A model generated the notes under the pieces. That model made no database searches. It worked only from the letters and a program-made list of their open reading frames with translations, and was not told the DNA's origin. 64,000 nt of DNA from Sporosarcina highlanderae (lineage in GTDB: Bacteria; Bacillota; Bacilli; Bacillales_A; Planococcaceae), in contig NZ_JAROCC010000006.1 of the NCBI RefSeq assembly GCF_030433715.1, forward strand, positions 1 through 64,000, given 5' to 3'. This document shows positions 54,675 through 64,000 of this stretch, piece after piece. The position numbers were made by a program, and so were the translations under genes. Positions within the stretch are counted from its first letter, which is position 1; the number at the start of each line of letters is the position of its first letter.

Positions 54675-55747
54675 CAATCATAAATACTTGTCCTTTTCAT
54701 TTTCATTGTCACGTTGACTTCAATCGGCAAAGTGGAGTATGTTTCGCTCCAGTCGCCCTTATTCCACATCTTTTGGTGAAATGCATGAACGGTTCGCCCA
54801 AAACCGATAATATCGCTCTTATTTTCTTGTGTTTTTTTTATAATTTTATCAAAGTCCTTCTTAATCTCGGCAGAAAGGAAGTTTTCGGTCTCTCTTCTGA
54901 TATTCTTGCTATTCAAGTTGTTGTTAGGGAATTCCACAACACTGAAGTTAATAACGTAGTTCACACTGATCCGGTCATTGGAAATTTTCATTTTACGACG
55001 GGTGTTGATAATTTCAATCGTGATGGGGCTATCCCTCTCCTTCCAATGAAAACTTAGGCGAGTGTACTTTCCTTGTTGCTTTTTCATAACTCCCGCCAAA
55101 ACCGCTTCTTGTTTTTTCAGTGTTGCACCCGTATATTTTCCATGGCTGAACAACGCAATCCCTTCAATGGTTGGAATTCCATTATCATTGATAGTCAAAT
55201 ACGGCAAACTTAGATCGATTGTATCATCAAGGAGTATTTTTACCGACTCTCCCATTGTGTTTTCCGTAATATATGAATAGAGGACGGCCGTACGGAGTAA
55301 TTCTGGATAGAAATCAGCAACCTCTGTATTTAAATCTCCCGGAGGTTTAAAATATTGTTCCATATCCCCTTCAACGATTGCCAAATAACTTGTAATCCGA
55401 TTCCGCGGTGACCTGAAAAACATATCCAATTGTTCATGTAATTCGTTTTTAGCAATCTCACTAGATACTAATAATACTTCAAGATGGGTAAAATCAAGTG
55501 CTTCCATCGTGCGGTGGTTTGCATCCTCTCTAGCACTTCTTCCTGAAATCCCACTTCCTTCGGACTGAGTGTAGCTTATAGTATCATTGTGAAAAGTTGG
55601 ATACGAAAAAAACTCTTTCACCTGTCCGCCTGAAGTTGTTATCCCCATGACAGGAACAATTGTTACATCTTTGTATTGGGATTCATCCCAACAGCCACCA
55701 AGGAAAATTGACGGAATTGCAAGAAGTGCTAAAACAACTTTTCTCAT
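54674..55747 (-). CDS. Germinant receptor subunit C (Ger(x)C lipoprotein)
   Basis: 357-residue lipoprotein: signal peptide with lipobox IFLGGC and GGCWDESQYKD, the classic GerAC start. The GerC domain follows. Sits in the inner spore membrane with GerA and GerB subunits, facing the cortex side, and is needed for the response to nutrients. Last gene of the operon; start overlaps gerB stop by 4 bp. Confidence 0.92.
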   Translation of the reverse strand: MRKVVLALLAIPSIFLGGCWDESQYKDVTIVPVMGITTSGGQVKEFFSYPTFHNDTISYTQSEGSGISGRSAREDANHRTMEALDFTHLEVLLVSSEIAKNELHEQLDMFFRSPRNRITSYLAIVEGDMEQYFKPPGDLNTEVADFYPELLRTAVLYSYITENTMGESVKILLDDTIDLSLPYLTINDNGIPTIEGIALFSHGKYTGATLKKQEAVLAGVMKKQQGKYTRLSFHWKERDSPITIEIINTRRKMKISNDRISVNYVINFSVVEFPNNNLNSKNIRRETENFLSAEIKKDFDKIIKKTQENKSDIIGFGRTVHAFHQKMWNKGDWSETYSTLPIEVNVTMKMKRTSIYD

Positions 55748-56763
55748 TGCTTTCCCCTCCTATTCATCAAGATAACAACAGCCGGAAAAAATACAGAAAA
55801 CACGATATGTGCGTAGATAGAAACTTGCCGAATAATTTCAATCCGATCTTTCGTTGCCAAGAAGGTTGAAGTAATTACAATCAGGACATGAAAGAGAATG
55901 ATGAAACGATTACTTGGACTTTTATAGTGTGTTTTTCGTACATGAATACACATGAATATATAGATTGAAATTGTAATTATGCTCCAACTTATCCATATAA
56001 AAAGGAAAAACAGGTCAAGCCGTTCAACGAATGTAACTTTTTGAAACTTTAATAAATAAAGAAGAGGCTCAGTGACGAACTTGAAACCGTTCAAAGGGAA
56101 AAAAAGTAATACAAAAATCAGTCCAGTAAAGAAAAATAAAAACCATATACTTTGGTAAATAAAAAGCGGTTTACCATTCACTTTCTCATCAGCTTTGACA
56201 TACTTCCTCAGAAACAAAAACATTTCAACTCCAATGAATGTTGCCTGCACAAAGAATAACCCTTTTAACATAGACTTGTAATCAGTAACATCAATCGGGA
56301 AAAGATAAGTCCATACAAGTTCTGGTAAAGCCATGAATAGAAAAAGGACGAAAAAAGGAATCATCGGTAAAATGATTACTGGTAAATTGATAAGCGTTTC
56401 AGGTTTCCTTGTATTCGCATACAATGAAACCCCTACCATAAAGGCCATCGTGACAATCTGAGGGGTGTTTGGAAAGAGCCAAATGGCAATTGTGTAATTG
56501 ATATAAGCTAAAAAAGAGACGATGATAAAAAACCAATAGACTATATATAAATGAGATACAAACGGACCCGGATTGAACCGTTTATGAAACTTTTCGAATA
56601 GAAAAAGTTGCAAATAATGCAAGAGGCCCGCGAGGATGAACAAAACCCAAGAATTTGTACCACTAACATCAATTAATCGTGATTGAAACGAAAGGAATAC
56701 CGTTCCTGTCTGAAAGACGAACAATAGCAAGAAAAACTGGATTCTTGATAACGTGAACATCAT
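55744..56763 (-). CDS. Germinant receptor subunit B (GerB-type permease)
   Basis: 339-residue integral membrane protein with about 10 segments, of the amino-acid permease-like GerAB/spore germination family. Features: LSRIQFFLLLFVFQTGTVF at the N-terminus, FHKRFNPGPFV and FVTEPLLYLLKFQKVTFVER. Probably binds the germinant. The start overlaps the gerA stop by 4 bp. Confidence 0.9.
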   Translation of the reverse strand: MMFTLSRIQFFLLLFVFQTGTVFLSFQSRLIDVSGTNSWVLFILAGLLHYLQLFLFEKFHKRFNPGPFVSHLYIVYWFFIIVSFLAYINYTIAIWLFPNTPQIVTMAFMVGVSLYANTRKPETLINLPVIILPMIPFFVLFLFMALPELVWTYLFPIDVTDYKSMLKGLFFVQATFIGVEMFLFLRKYVKADEKVNGKPLFIYQSIWFLFFFTGLIFVLLFFPLNGFKFVTEPLLYLLKFQKVTFVERLDLFFLFIWISWSIITISIYIFMCIHVRKTHYKSPSNRFIILFHVLIVITSTFLATKDRIEIIRQVSIYAHIVFSVFFPAVVILMNRRGKQ

Positions 56764-58190
56764 GATTTCCGGCCTTTCTTTTTACTGATGAAAGTGAATG
56801 TTTTTTGCTGTTTATGAAACTTGGTATAGGGTGAACGGAGGAAGATGTCCATGAATCTTGTCGTATCCAATGGGATGAATGGAGCAAAATAGGGCTGTTT
56901 CAAAGACGACAATGTCAAAAGATGGATAGTCAATATCATCATTCCGATTGCCATACCAAAAAAACCGAAAAGTGCCGCTGCAATCATGAATGGGAATCTT
57001 AATATCCGAATTGACATATTCATTTCAGCTGTAGGTACAACAAAACTCGAAATGGCTGTCAGAGCAACAACAATCACCATTAAATTCGATACGAGACCAG
57101 CACTGACAATTGCATCACCAATAATCAACCCCCCGACAACACCAATCGTCTGCCCGATCGGCTTCGGAAGCCTAATACTGGCCTCCCTTATCAATTCGAT
57201 GAACACTTCCAATATAAACGCTTCAAAAATTGGGCGGTAGGGAATTTCGTTAATTGCAAGTTTAACTTTTTTACTTAATTCGATAGGTAATATCTCCGAG
57301 TGAAAGCTGACTACCGCAATATAAAATGCTGGTAGAAAGATTGCCATCACTAAGCTTATTATTCGCAGGAGCCTGAAAAAGGAACCAATTATTACACGCC
57401 CATTAAAATCATCCGGAGATTGAAAAAATGAGAAAAACGTAACGGGAGCAATCATAGCACTTGGTGAATTATCAGCAAATAGAGCAATCTTCCCTTCCAT
57501 CAAATTAAAGACAACCCGATCCGGTCGTTCAGTATAGAGTAACTGAGGAAAAGGAGAATACACTGATCCCTCAAGATAATCTTCGATTTCTCCTGTATTT
57601 AATATGTTTATATCTCTTACATCTTCTAATTTAGTTTCAAATAGTTTGACTACATCTTTATCCGCGATCGTATCGATATATAGATAGGTCATTGTTGTAC
57701 TTGTATCTGCACCGATTTCCATCGATTTGACCACAAGATCCTTTCTATGAAGTTTTTGTCGGATAAGTGTAAGGTTTATTTGTGTGCTTTCAACAAAGCC
57801 ATCATGCGGGCCTCTGACAACCTGTTCTGTTTCCGGTTCACTCGGCGTCCTGCCCGATGTGTTAGGTGCTGAGACAGTCAACATCAGTTGAGATTCTTCA
57901 AAAATGATTACTGTCTGTCCACTGCACACGGATTTAACTAACTCCTCTTCAGAATATGGTTTAACGTCGGATGCTGCTGTTTTCCCCCAGTTGTTCGTTT
58001 TCTCCAATGCCCGTTGCCGAATGATGTCAATCTGTTTGTTTGCTTCCGTTGGATCAGCCAGCGAAGAATAATAACAAAGGATTCCTTTCCCCATTGGCCA
58101 TTCGACATCTATTATTACGAAATCCATTGAATTGTAAAAAAGCTGTTTCAAACTCTTCTTACTGATCACCGGCTTATTATCACTACCCAT
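56760..58190 (-). CDS. Germinant receptor subunit A (GerA-type)
   Basis: 476-residue protein: soluble N-terminal domain (about 1-250) with FVIIDVEWPMGKGILCYYSS-type strands and REASIRLPKPIGQ, the family's hallmark motif, followed by membrane segments (VVGGLIIGDAIVSAGLVSN). The ATG at 58190 follows GTGAGGTG; the longer frame enters the terminator of the upstream gene. First gene of gerA-gerB-gerC. Normally made in the forespore under sigma-G; no clear sigma-G box was found. Confidence 0.92.
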   Translation of the reverse strand: MGSDNKPVISKKSLKQLFYNSMDFVIIDVEWPMGKGILCYYSSLADPTEANKQIDIIRQRALEKTNNWGKTAASDVKPYSEEELVKSVCSGQTVIIFEESQLMLTVSAPNTSGRTPSEPETEQVVRGPHDGFVESTQINLTLIRQKLHRKDLVVKSMEIGADTSTTMTYLYIDTIADKDVVKLFETKLEDVRDINILNTGEIEDYLEGSVYSPFPQLLYTERPDRVVFNLMEGKIALFADNSPSAMIAPVTFFSFFQSPDDFNGRVIIGSFFRLLRIISLVMAIFLPAFYIAVVSFHSEILPIELSKKVKLAINEIPYRPIFEAFILEVFIELIREASIRLPKPIGQTIGVVGGLIIGDAIVSAGLVSNLMVIVVALTAISSFVVPTAEMNMSIRILRFPFMIAAALFGFFGMAIGMMILTIHLLTLSSLKQPYFAPFIPLDTTRFMDIFLRSPYTKFHKQQKTFTFISKKKGRKS

Positions 58191-58239
58191 GTATTTCACC
58201 TCACGGCTAAAGTATCGCCGCCACTGAACGCTTTTATGC

Positions 58240-58282
58240 AAAAAAAAGAACATGGACGGGGACTTCCCGACCATGTTCTTTC
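58240..58282 (-). terminator. Terminator of the CAP-domain gene
   Basis: Stem AAAGAACATGG / CCATGTTCTTT with TTTTT in the minus direction; lies between the CAP gene and gerA. Confidence 0.85.
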
Positions 58283-58288
58283 CATCTA

Positions 58289-59104
58289 TTATTTTTGAAT
58301 GAATTGTTGTGTCCAGTAATTGCCGTTTTGAACAAAACCAATACCAATATGCGTGAACTCTGGTGTTAATATGTTTTGTCTATGACCTGGAGACTCCATC
58401 CATGCTTTTACGACTTCTTCAGCAGAACGTTGACCCATTGCGATGTTTTCAGCAGCTGAGCGATAAGAAACGCCATTCGCTTTCATTTGATCGAACGGAG
58501 AACCGTACGTTGGGCTGTTATGATCGAAATAATTGTTCTTGGACATATCTGCAGACTTTTGACGTGCAGATGCCATTAATTTCTCATCAATTTGCAATGG
58601 CTTCAAACCTGCTTTTTGTCTTTCAACATTAGTTAAGTCCAGAACTGCTTTTTCAATTGCAGAAACAGAAGTATTCTGCGTTGAATTCGAAGTTTCTGAA
58701 ACAGTATTTGAAGGCTGTTGTTGTTGTGTTTCTGTTGGTCTAGCTTGTTCTACAGGATTAGCTTGTTCAGCCGGCTTTTCTACAGGTTTAGCTTCCTCTA
58801 CTGGTTTGGCCTGTTCAACTGGCTTTGATTGTCCACCATTTTTAGTTACAGTGGATGGTTGTTGCCATGTGAATTGGTAACCAAACTGTTTATTGAATGC
58901 GTCCAAGTATTTATTTAATAACTCACCGCGGTTTCCTTCTTGGTTGTAAATTGAAGTTACCTGCCCTTGTACGCTATAGCATTCTATTTTTGTTTTTGCG
59001 TATTTAACTACATTATCATTATTATGATAAGAAGCTTCAACACTATTGTTGTTCGGCAGTAAGAGCGCCGAACCGAGTAAGATGACAGCTACCGATTTTT
59101 TCAT
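58289..59104 (-). CDS. Secreted CAP/SCP-domain protein (YkwD-like)
   Basis: 271 residues. Signal peptide to about residue 25 (NNSVEA). A Pro/Glu/Lys/Ala repeat region (KPVEQAKPVEEAKPVEKPAE, about 95-130) acts as a flexible spacer. The C-terminal CAP domain (about 155-271) has LTNVERQKAGLKPL, FDHNSPTYGSPFDQM, AENIAMGQRSAEEVVKAWM and GHRQNILTPEFTHIGIGF. YkwD/SafA-related proteins of spore formers share this layout. Activity of bacterial CAP proteins is not established. Confidence 0.88.
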   Translation of the reverse strand: MKKSVAVILLGSALLLPNNNSVEASYHNNDNVVKYAKTKIECYSVQGQVTSIYNQEGNRGELLNKYLDAFNKQFGYQFTWQQPSTVTKNGGQSKPVEQAKPVEEAKPVEKPAEQANPVEQARPTETQQQQPSNTVSETSNSTQNTSVSAIEKAVLDLTNVERQKAGLKPLQIDEKLMASARQKSADMSKNNYFDHNSPTYGSPFDQMKANGVSYRSAAENIAMGQRSAEEVVKAWMESPGHRQNILTPEFTHIGIGFVQNGNYWTQQFIQK

Positions 59105-59300
59105 CTCTTAACTCCTCCCTTCGCAATCTATCATAACGTAAGGAAGAAAATTAAGAGTTGGAGTGATTTGCCAATAAACCCAATAGAATTCTAAACACCT
59201 TACCTAAGGCGACTCATAAACAACTAAATTGGCTACTTTTGGTCGACAAGTCTATTATTTCATCTAAAAGGGGGTTGACAATTCTCAGACAAGTAGACGT

Positions 59301-60194
59301 CTACATGTATTCTATCTGACTGACCCCTTCACCAATTAGAACTAGCCGTGCCTCCATCTTAATGTATTCAGGCATCCAATTTACTAAACCATATGCATAT
59401 TGGAATAGAAATGGATTTTTAGTTCCCTTTAGAGGTACGTATCCTTTCATCCTGTATACTGTATCCGGCAACGATTGGACCCAAGCTTCAAACTCTGCTT
59501 TGTCAACATCTTTCTCAAACGTTATTAACTTGGATGTCAAAGGAAGGTGCTTACCTGAAATGACAGTTTTCATATCCGCTTCTTTCATAGTCGACAGGGT
59601 TGCTTCGATAAATGAAAAAGATAACTTAGCATTTGTTGTCTGAATAACTTGCGCTGTACCGTTAAAATTAGAGAGCTCCATTGAAACAGTCGCCAACTCT
59701 TCCTCTGTTAATAGGTCTGTTTTATTGGCGAGTAATATATGGGCGTGTCTAATTTGTTCCAAGAATAATGAACGTATTTGAGGCGACATTTTGTCACGTT
59801 CAAGCCATCTTTTAGAGTCGGCAACTGTTACAATACCCTTCACACAAAGTTTTTCGGCAAATAAAGGAGAATAGACAGCATCTAATGCCTCCACAGGATG
59901 CGCAGCGCCTGTAGTCTCAATTAAAATAACATCCATGTCATATTCTTCCAAAAGCCCTTGCAATTGAGCTTCTGTATTTTCTGAGCCTGTGCAGCAAATA
60001 CAACCGTTAAGGAGTTCCTTAAGTGGTACGTCCTGTGATTGACCGACAGTATCAGAATCTATGGAGATTGAACCAAATTCATTCATAAGAACTGCAGGCT
60101 TCCTTCCCATCTCTTTCAACTCTGCGATTAAACTCATCAATAAAGATGTTTTACCACTACCTAAAAACCCACTCAATAAATATACATCGATCAT
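59301..60194 (-). CDS. CobW/ZNG-type metal GTPase
   Basis: 297-residue G3E GTPase. P-loop LLSGFLGSGKTSLL, NEFGSISID, the metal-binding CxCC motif NGCICCTG, LIETTGAAHP and the guanine-specificity NKTD. The C-terminal CobW domain is short. Such proteins deliver zinc or cobalt to client proteins. Which metal is not visible; no Zur box was found. GAGGTG precedes the ATG. Confidence 0.9.
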   Translation of the reverse strand: MIDVYLLSGFLGSGKTSLLMSLIAELKEMGRKPAVLMNEFGSISIDSDTVGQSQDVPLKELLNGCICCTGSENTEAQLQGLLEEYDMDVILIETTGAAHPVEALDAVYSPLFAEKLCVKGIVTVADSKRWLERDKMSPQIRSLFLEQIRHAHILLANKTDLLTEEELATVSMELSNFNGTAQVIQTTNAKLSFSFIEATLSTMKEADMKTVISGKHLPLTSKLITFEKDVDKAEFEAWVQSLPDTVYRMKGYVPLKGTKNPFLFQYAYGLVNWMPEYIKMEARLVLIGEGVSQIEYM

Positions 60195-60221
60195 ATTAAC
60201 ACCTCATTTTAATAAAAACAT

Positions 60222-60263
60222 TAAAAAAGCAGAGGGGGGAAACCGAAATTCCTCCTCTGCTTC
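60222..60263 (-). terminator. Terminator of ctpA
   Basis: Stem AAGCAGAGG / CCTCTGCTT with TTTTTT in the minus direction. Confidence 0.8.
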
Positions 60264-60276
60264 GATTGTTGAATAA

Positions 60277-61773
60277 TTACTTAATGGTATCCATTAATAT
60301 TTCCTTAGCCTTTAATAACTGAGGATCTTCATCATGCATTTTGGTCCTCAATCGATTCATTAAACCGAAAGTTGTATCTCCAATGATTATTCCATCCTCA
60401 TCCAGAGACAATTCCCGTTGCAGTGATTTTACCGCTTCTTCGGTTTTTGCATCAAATAGACCGTCAACTTCTCCTGGGTCAAATCCAATCGCGCTTAACA
60501 TTTCCTCGGCCGTTTTCACTGCTGGTGATATCATTCCTTCCTTCATCTCCACAGTTGGATCAAGGAACGGAAGCATTGCATATGTCGGATACTGGACTTC
60601 TATATCGGGTTCGATTCCTTTTTCATGAATCCAATTACCATCAGGCGTTAGCCATTTTGCCGTGGTTAGCTTCAAATTGGAACCATCCGATAAATTCTTA
60701 GGAGTTTGAACAGTTCCTTTACCGTAGGTTTTGATACCAATTAGTGGAACATTTGCCGATTCCTTTAATGCACCTGCTAAGATTTCGGATGCAGACGCAC
60801 TTCCGTCATCTATGATCATTGCTACTGGAACTTTCACTTTACGACCATCAGACGCAACATAAACTTCAGGGTTACTGCCTTTCCCTTGATATTGGAAAAG
60901 ATTCTTATTCTTTTCTACAAAGAGATCAGAAATATCGATTGCGGTATTTAGCATTCCTCCTGGGTTTTGGCGAACATCTATAATCAGTCCTTCCATACCC
61001 TTGGCTTCCATATCATCCAACGCAGTAAGCAATTCATCATACGTATGTTCAGAGAAACTAGTAATCCGGATATGCGCTATATTGTTTTCAAGCATTTCGG
61101 TATAGACGGTTTCAATCGGAATAACGTCCCGTTCTATCAATACATCGAATGGTTCACCCATCTCCCCCCGACGCACTGTTAATGTTACTGTCGTCCCTTT
61201 TTCACCGCGTATAAGTAAAACCGCTTCAGATGAAGACATACCTTGAATGCTTTTTCCATCCACTGCGATGATCAAGTCGTTTGGCAATAGACCTGCTTTT
61301 TCTGCAGGTGAATTTTTAATCGGAGAGACGATGTTTATATACCCATTCAATTCCTGAATTTCCGCTCCGATGCCTTCGAAACTTGAAGAGATGCTTTCAT
61401 TTAGTTGTCTTGCTTCCTTTTCATTCAAATAATCTGAAAATGGATCTCCAAGTGCATCAATCATTCCATTGATGGCCCCATCGATGACAGCTGTTTCATC
61501 AATTTCATTAAAGTAGGTTTTCTTCAATTCATCATACGCATCGAATAACTTTTTAAATTCCTTGCGCTCAATTGTTGGATTTTGTGGACTGACCACTTCT
61601 ACGACCTTATCTTCACCTGTTGTCAGTGCAAAAAATGTTACAGCGGCCGTTGTTAACACCAAGCCGAATATGAGCATGACCAAGGAGAACGGCTTTATTT
61701 GTATAAAACGTTTAGCAGGTGGTTGGTAGTTCGTTTCGTTTTCCTGTTCAACGTTTTTCTCTTTTTCGTCCAT
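60277..61773 (-). CDS. ctpA: S41 carboxy-terminal processing protease CtpA
   Basis: 498 residues, membrane-anchored by one N-terminal segment (SLVMLIFGLVLTTAAVTFFAL) with the bulk outside. A PDZ domain (about 130-200, INIVSPIKNSPAEKAGLLPND) precedes the Ser/Lys protease domain: catalytic Ser in DDGSASASEILAGAL and Lys in TYGKGTVQ. A C-terminal peptidoglycan-binding domain (KTEEAVKSLQREL) completes it. The start chosen, ATG 61773, follows AGTGGGGA; an ATG 11 codons earlier is possible. The location next to deoD matches B. subtilis ctpA. Confidence 0.9.
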   Translation of the reverse strand: MDEKEKNVEQENETNYQPPAKRFIQIKPFSLVMLIFGLVLTTAAVTFFALTTGEDKVVEVVSPQNPTIERKEFKKLFDAYDELKKTYFNEIDETAVIDGAINGMIDALGDPFSDYLNEKEARQLNESISSSFEGIGAEIQELNGYINIVSPIKNSPAEKAGLLPNDLIIAVDGKSIQGMSSSEAVLLIRGEKGTTVTLTVRRGEMGEPFDVLIERDVIPIETVYTEMLENNIAHIRITSFSEHTYDELLTALDDMEAKGMEGLIIDVRQNPGGMLNTAIDISDLFVEKNKNLFQYQGKGSNPEVYVASDGRKVKVPVAMIIDDGSASASEILAGALKESANVPLIGIKTYGKGTVQTPKNLSDGSNLKLTTAKWLTPDGNWIHEKGIEPDIEVQYPTYAMLPFLDPTVEMKEGMISPAVKTAEEMLSAIGFDPGEVDGLFDAKTEEAVKSLQRELSLDEDGIIIGDTTFGLMNRLRTKMHDEDPQLLKAKEILMDTIK

Positions 61774-61807
61774 CCCATTCCCCACTTTCCTTCCGAGATT
61801 GTCCATT

Positions 61808-61843
61808 CAAAAAAAGGACCGCAAAGTTGCAGCAAGCGGTCCA
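61808..61843 (-). terminator. Terminator of deoD
   Basis: Stem GGACCGC / GCGGTCC with a T7 run in the minus direction. Confidence 0.85.
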
Positions 61844-61854
61844 AAGGTGCGCTA

Positions 61855-62556
61855 TTATTGAATTGCAGCGTCTAACGCAACAATAATCATGTCATTGAAA
61901 GTTGTCTGGCGCTCTTCCGCAGTGGTAACTTCCCCAGTCAAGATATGGTCACTGACTGTTAAAACAGATAGAGCCTGTCTACCGAATTTTGCAGCTAATG
62001 TGTAAAGAGCTGCTGTTTCCATTTCAACAGCTAAGACGCCATATTGAGCAAGTTTCTCATGCTCTGCATGTTCGTTATAGAAGAAGTCTTCAGTATATAC
62101 ATTTCCTACTTTTAAATTCAGCCCTTTTTCTACTCCAGCATTATAAGCTTTCAATAGTAAATCGAAGTCAGCAGTTGGTGCAAAGTCAACTCCATTAAAG
62201 AATGTTCTATTGATCGGTGAGTTTGTTGTCGCTGTTTGAGCTAAGATAACATCACGTACCTTAACGTCTTTTTGAATCGCTCCGCAAGTTCCAACGCGGA
62301 TTAACTTTTGTACATCATATTCCTGCATTAATTCATTAATATAGATCGATATGGAAGGGACTCCCATGCCTGTTCCTTGAACAGAGATTCGCTTCCCTTT
62401 GTAGGTTCCCGTATAACCAAACATATTCCGAACTTCATTGTACTGGGTAACATCCTCTAAAAACGTCTCTGCGATATATTTAGCTCGTAATGGATCCCCA
62501 GGAAGAAGAATCGTCTCCGCGATATCGCCTTTTTTTGCATTGATATGTATACTCAT
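61855..62556 (-). CDS. deoD: Purine nucleoside phosphorylase DeoD
   Basis: Splits purine nucleosides with phosphate. It is 233 residues, the hexameric trimer-of-dimers type. [26 protein letters not shown] and [12 protein letters not shown] are family motifs; the catalytic Asp is in [12 protein letters not shown] 62556 follows GTGAGGG. Confidence 0.95.
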   Translation of the reverse strand: MSIHINAKKGDIAETILLPGDPLRAKYIAETFLEDVTQYNEVRNMFGYTGTYKGKRISVQGTGMGVPSISIYINELMQEYDVQKLIRVGTCGAIQKDVKVRDVILAQTATTNSPINRTFFNGVDFAPTADFDLLLKAYNAGVEKGLNLKVGNVYTEDFFYNEHAEHEKLAQYGVLAVEMETAALYTLAAKFGRQALSVLTVSDHILTGEVTTAEERQTTFNDMIIVALDAAIQ

Positions 62557-62589
62557 TTTTAATGCCCTCACTTTCAAATTTCTTCCTTC

Positions 62590-62618
62590 ATCATACAGTC
62601 ATTCGCTATACTTTGCAA
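62590..62618 (-). promoter_or_regulatory. Sigma-A promoter of deoD
   Basis: TTGCAA (62613-62618), a 17-bp spacer and TATGAT (62590-62595) on the minus strand, 34 bp before the start codon. Confidence 0.6.
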
Positions 62619-62629
62619 TTATGACAGTA

Positions 62630-62851
62630 TTAGCGAACACGTTCTTGGTACAATTCAAATAATTCATCAAATACAACACTTGGCATTTCAGGATCTGCTT
62701 TTTCTTCTAAATATCTGGAGAGTGGATCAAATCCCCTCTCATCTTTTGGAAAGCTTTGATCATTGAACATTGCCTCGGCAAAGACGCTCATTGAATCGTC
62801 TTTCTTTCCTCCGCGAAAAGATAGTGCAAATTGATAAAAAGAACGATCCAT
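62630..62851 (-). CDS. yozE: YozE family protein (UPF0346)
   Basis: 73-residue helical protein with the YozE SAM-like fold: RSFYQFALSFRG near the start and FPKDERGFDPLSRYLE in the middle. ATG 62851 is placed at normal distance from GGGAGG. Last gene of the msrA-msrB-yozE unit, 14 bp after msrB. Function unknown. Confidence 0.85.
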   Translation of the reverse strand: MDRSFYQFALSFRGGKKDDSMSVFAEAMFNDQSFPKDERGFDPLSRYLEEKADPEMPSVVFDELFELYQERVR

Positions 62852-62865
62852 CATCGTTCCTCCCT

Positions 62866-63291
62866 TCATTCAGTAAATAGGGATGTATATTGTCCATACC
62901 CTTCTTCTTCAAGCTTACTGACAGGTATGAAGCAGAGAGCAGCAGAATTGATGCAATACCTCAGGCCCTCTGGACCAGGTCCATCGGGAAAAACATGCCC
63001 CAAATGGGAATCGGCTGTTTTACTGCGCACTTCGGTTCTACGCATACCATGGCTTGAATCGAAATGCTCCGTCACTTCTTCACTTACAATCGGTTTAGTG
63101 AAGCTTGGCCAACCACAACCGGCATCGTATTTATCTTTCGAACTGAACAAAGGCTTACCTGAAACGATATCGACGTAGATGCCCTCTTCATAATGGTTGT
63201 CATATTCATTTTGAAAAGGCGGCTCAGTTCCATTTTCCTGTGTTACATAATACTGCATTGCAGTTAGTTCGTTTTTAAGGTCTTCTTTCAT
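62866..63291 (-). CDS. msrB: Peptide methionine-R-sulfoxide reductase MsrB
   Basis: 141 residues. [32 protein letters not shown] and the catalytic Cys in [10 protein letters not shown]. It lacks the two CxxC zinc sites of some MsrB enzymes. It overlaps msrA by 4 bp; together they repair both epimers of methionine sulfoxide. Confidence 0.96.
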   Translation of the reverse strand: MKEDLKNELTAMQYYVTQENGTEPPFQNEYDNHYEEGIYVDIVSGKPLFSSKDKYDAGCGWPSFTKPIVSEEVTEHFDSSHGMRRTEVRSKTADSHLGHVFPDGPGPEGLRYCINSAALCFIPVSKLEEEGYGQYTSLFTE

Positions 63292-63818
63292 TCCTCTTCA
63301 CCCCAATGATTTATTTTGAAAGCCACGCGCCCCGAGCCAATTGCGTAACGGTTATAATGGGAGGGGTTTTTCAAATAATAGTTTTGGTGTCCCTCCTCAG
63401 CCGGATAGAAAGGTTTTGCTGGTAGGATTTCGGTCTGAATCTCCTTTGAGAATTTACCGGAAGCCTCGAGGTCGTGTTTTGATTGATGCGCCTTTTCATA
63501 TTGTTCCGGTGAAGTCGTATAAATAGCCGTTTGGTAGGATTCTCCGCGATCAAAAAATTGCCCTCCGGCATCAGTCGGATCGATTTGGCGCCAGAAGATG
63601 GATAGAAGTTCTTCATAAGAGATGATTTCGTCTTCAAATGTGATTTCAACCGCTTCACGATGACCCGTCGTATTTGTGCATACAAGTTCATAGCTTGGAT
63701 TTTCTACATCGCCTCCAGTGTACCCGGAAACAACCGAAATCACTCCATCGTAACGGTCAAACGGTTTTACCATACACCAGAAACAACCTCCAGCAAATAT
63801 AGCTTTTTGAATAGTCAT
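63288..63818 (-). CDS. msrA: Peptide methionine-S-sulfoxide reductase MsrA (copy 2)
   Basis: 176 residues. Catalytic [40 protein letters not shown] and [15 protein letters not shown]. It aligns well with copy 1 at 38567-39100 but is clearly diverged, so it is not a recent duplicate. ATG 63818, six bases after AAGGAGAG; an ATG six bases upstream is too close to it. In the operon with msrB and yozE. Confidence 0.94.
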   Translation of the reverse strand: MTIQKAIFAGGCFWCMVKPFDRYDGVISVVSGYTGGDVENPSYELVCTNTTGHREAVEITFEDEIISYEELLSIFWRQIDPTDAGGQFFDRGESYQTAIYTTSPEQYEKAHQSKHDLEASGKFSKEIQTEILPAKPFYPAEEGHQNYYLKNPSHYNRYAIGSGRVAFKINHWGEEE

Positions 63819-63830
63819 TGTCATCTCTCC

Positions 63831-64000
63831 TTATTTATTCGGAATTGTCACTTCAAGCTCGATATTATCTTCCTTAAGATTAAACGACTTCGCTTTTATC
63901 AGTATGTCTCCTGAAACCGGTAATTCCGATAAATTGATGAAAATTTCTTCTTCTTTTGCCCTTACAACCATCCATTCGGGTAAATCAATGGTGTCACGTA
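63831..64000 (-). CDS. C-terminal end of an unidentified protein (cut by window)
   Basis: Open on the minus strand from the window end to a TAA at 63831. The visible 55 or so residues alternate polar and hydrophobic positions (EEIFINLSELPVSGDILIKA, LEVTIPNK), suggesting a beta-sandwich ending. Its stop lies 12 bp before the msrA start, so it is likely the upstream gene of the msr operon. Too little for identification; an Hsp20-like fold would fit this pattern but is a guess. Confidence 0.55.
   Translation of the reverse strand, partial: RDTIDLPEWMVVRAKEEEIFINLSELPVSGDILIKAKSFNLKEDNIELEVTIPNK

Overview
The window looks like a chromosome segment of an endospore-forming, low-GC Gram-positive bacterium of the Bacillales, most likely Planococcaceae (Sporosarcina-like). 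The evidence: gene order at both ends matches Bacillus subtilis blocks (yneP-yneQ ... yneR-plsY-parE-parC; yojN/yojO next to odhAB; ctpA next to deoD); there is a complete gerA-type germinant receptor operon, a YjcZ mini-protein and a CotZ/ExsY-type spore surface protein; and there is a lower mevalonate pathway operon, which B. subtilis lacks. Genus assignment is inference. Many genes start with TTG or GTG behind strong Shine-Dalgarno sequences, and I corrected starts accordingly.

Layout. 1-913: yneP and yneQ. 1008-12504: an accessory island inserted exactly between yneQ and yneR. It holds two paralogous ATP-grasp ligases, a YheC/D ATP-grasp fused to a Mur-type ligase, a stand-alone tandem YheC/D protein, two stand-alone Mur-type ligases, a CotZ/ExsY-family protein, a Cys-bearing beta-rich small protein and a three-repeat NlpC/P60 protein. 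12712-18313: yneR, plsY, parE, parC. 18444-20778: an MFS exporter, a small protein with an internal duplication, and a decayed LAGLIDADG endonuclease. 20981-24615: an FMN riboswitch and ribD-ribE-ribBA-ribH. 24659-28778 (minus): mvaK1-mvaD-mvaK2-fni. 28984-30397: small and hypothetical genes. 30437-35862: xanthine dehydrogenase genes (pucDCE minus, pucAB plus). 35967-44566: AI-2E-like permease, LCP protein, yjcZ-like gene, msrA, ABC-F protein, lipoprotein, cold shock protein, DUF1033 protein and xpaC/yaaN. 44632-51842 (minus): VWA/MoxR pair, a small conserved gene and odhAB. 52039-64000: murG, MATE pump, ger operon, CAP protein, CobW GTPase, ctpA, deoD and an msrA-msrB-yozE operon that starts with a gene cut by the window end.

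The most unusual part is the 1-12.5 kb island. Its parts (carboxylate-amine ligases of two chemistries plus Cys-rich spore surface proteins) suggest ribosome-independent synthesis of an amide-linked compound or polymer placed on, or linked to, the spore surface. ATP-grasp plus Mur-ligase fusion is the logic of cyanophycin synthetase, but here the ATP-grasp half is of the spore-coat-associated YheC/D type. The product and its attachment are unknown. The housekeeping parts are otherwise conventional. No rRNA, tRNA, CRISPR array, intact insertion sequence or prophage was seen.
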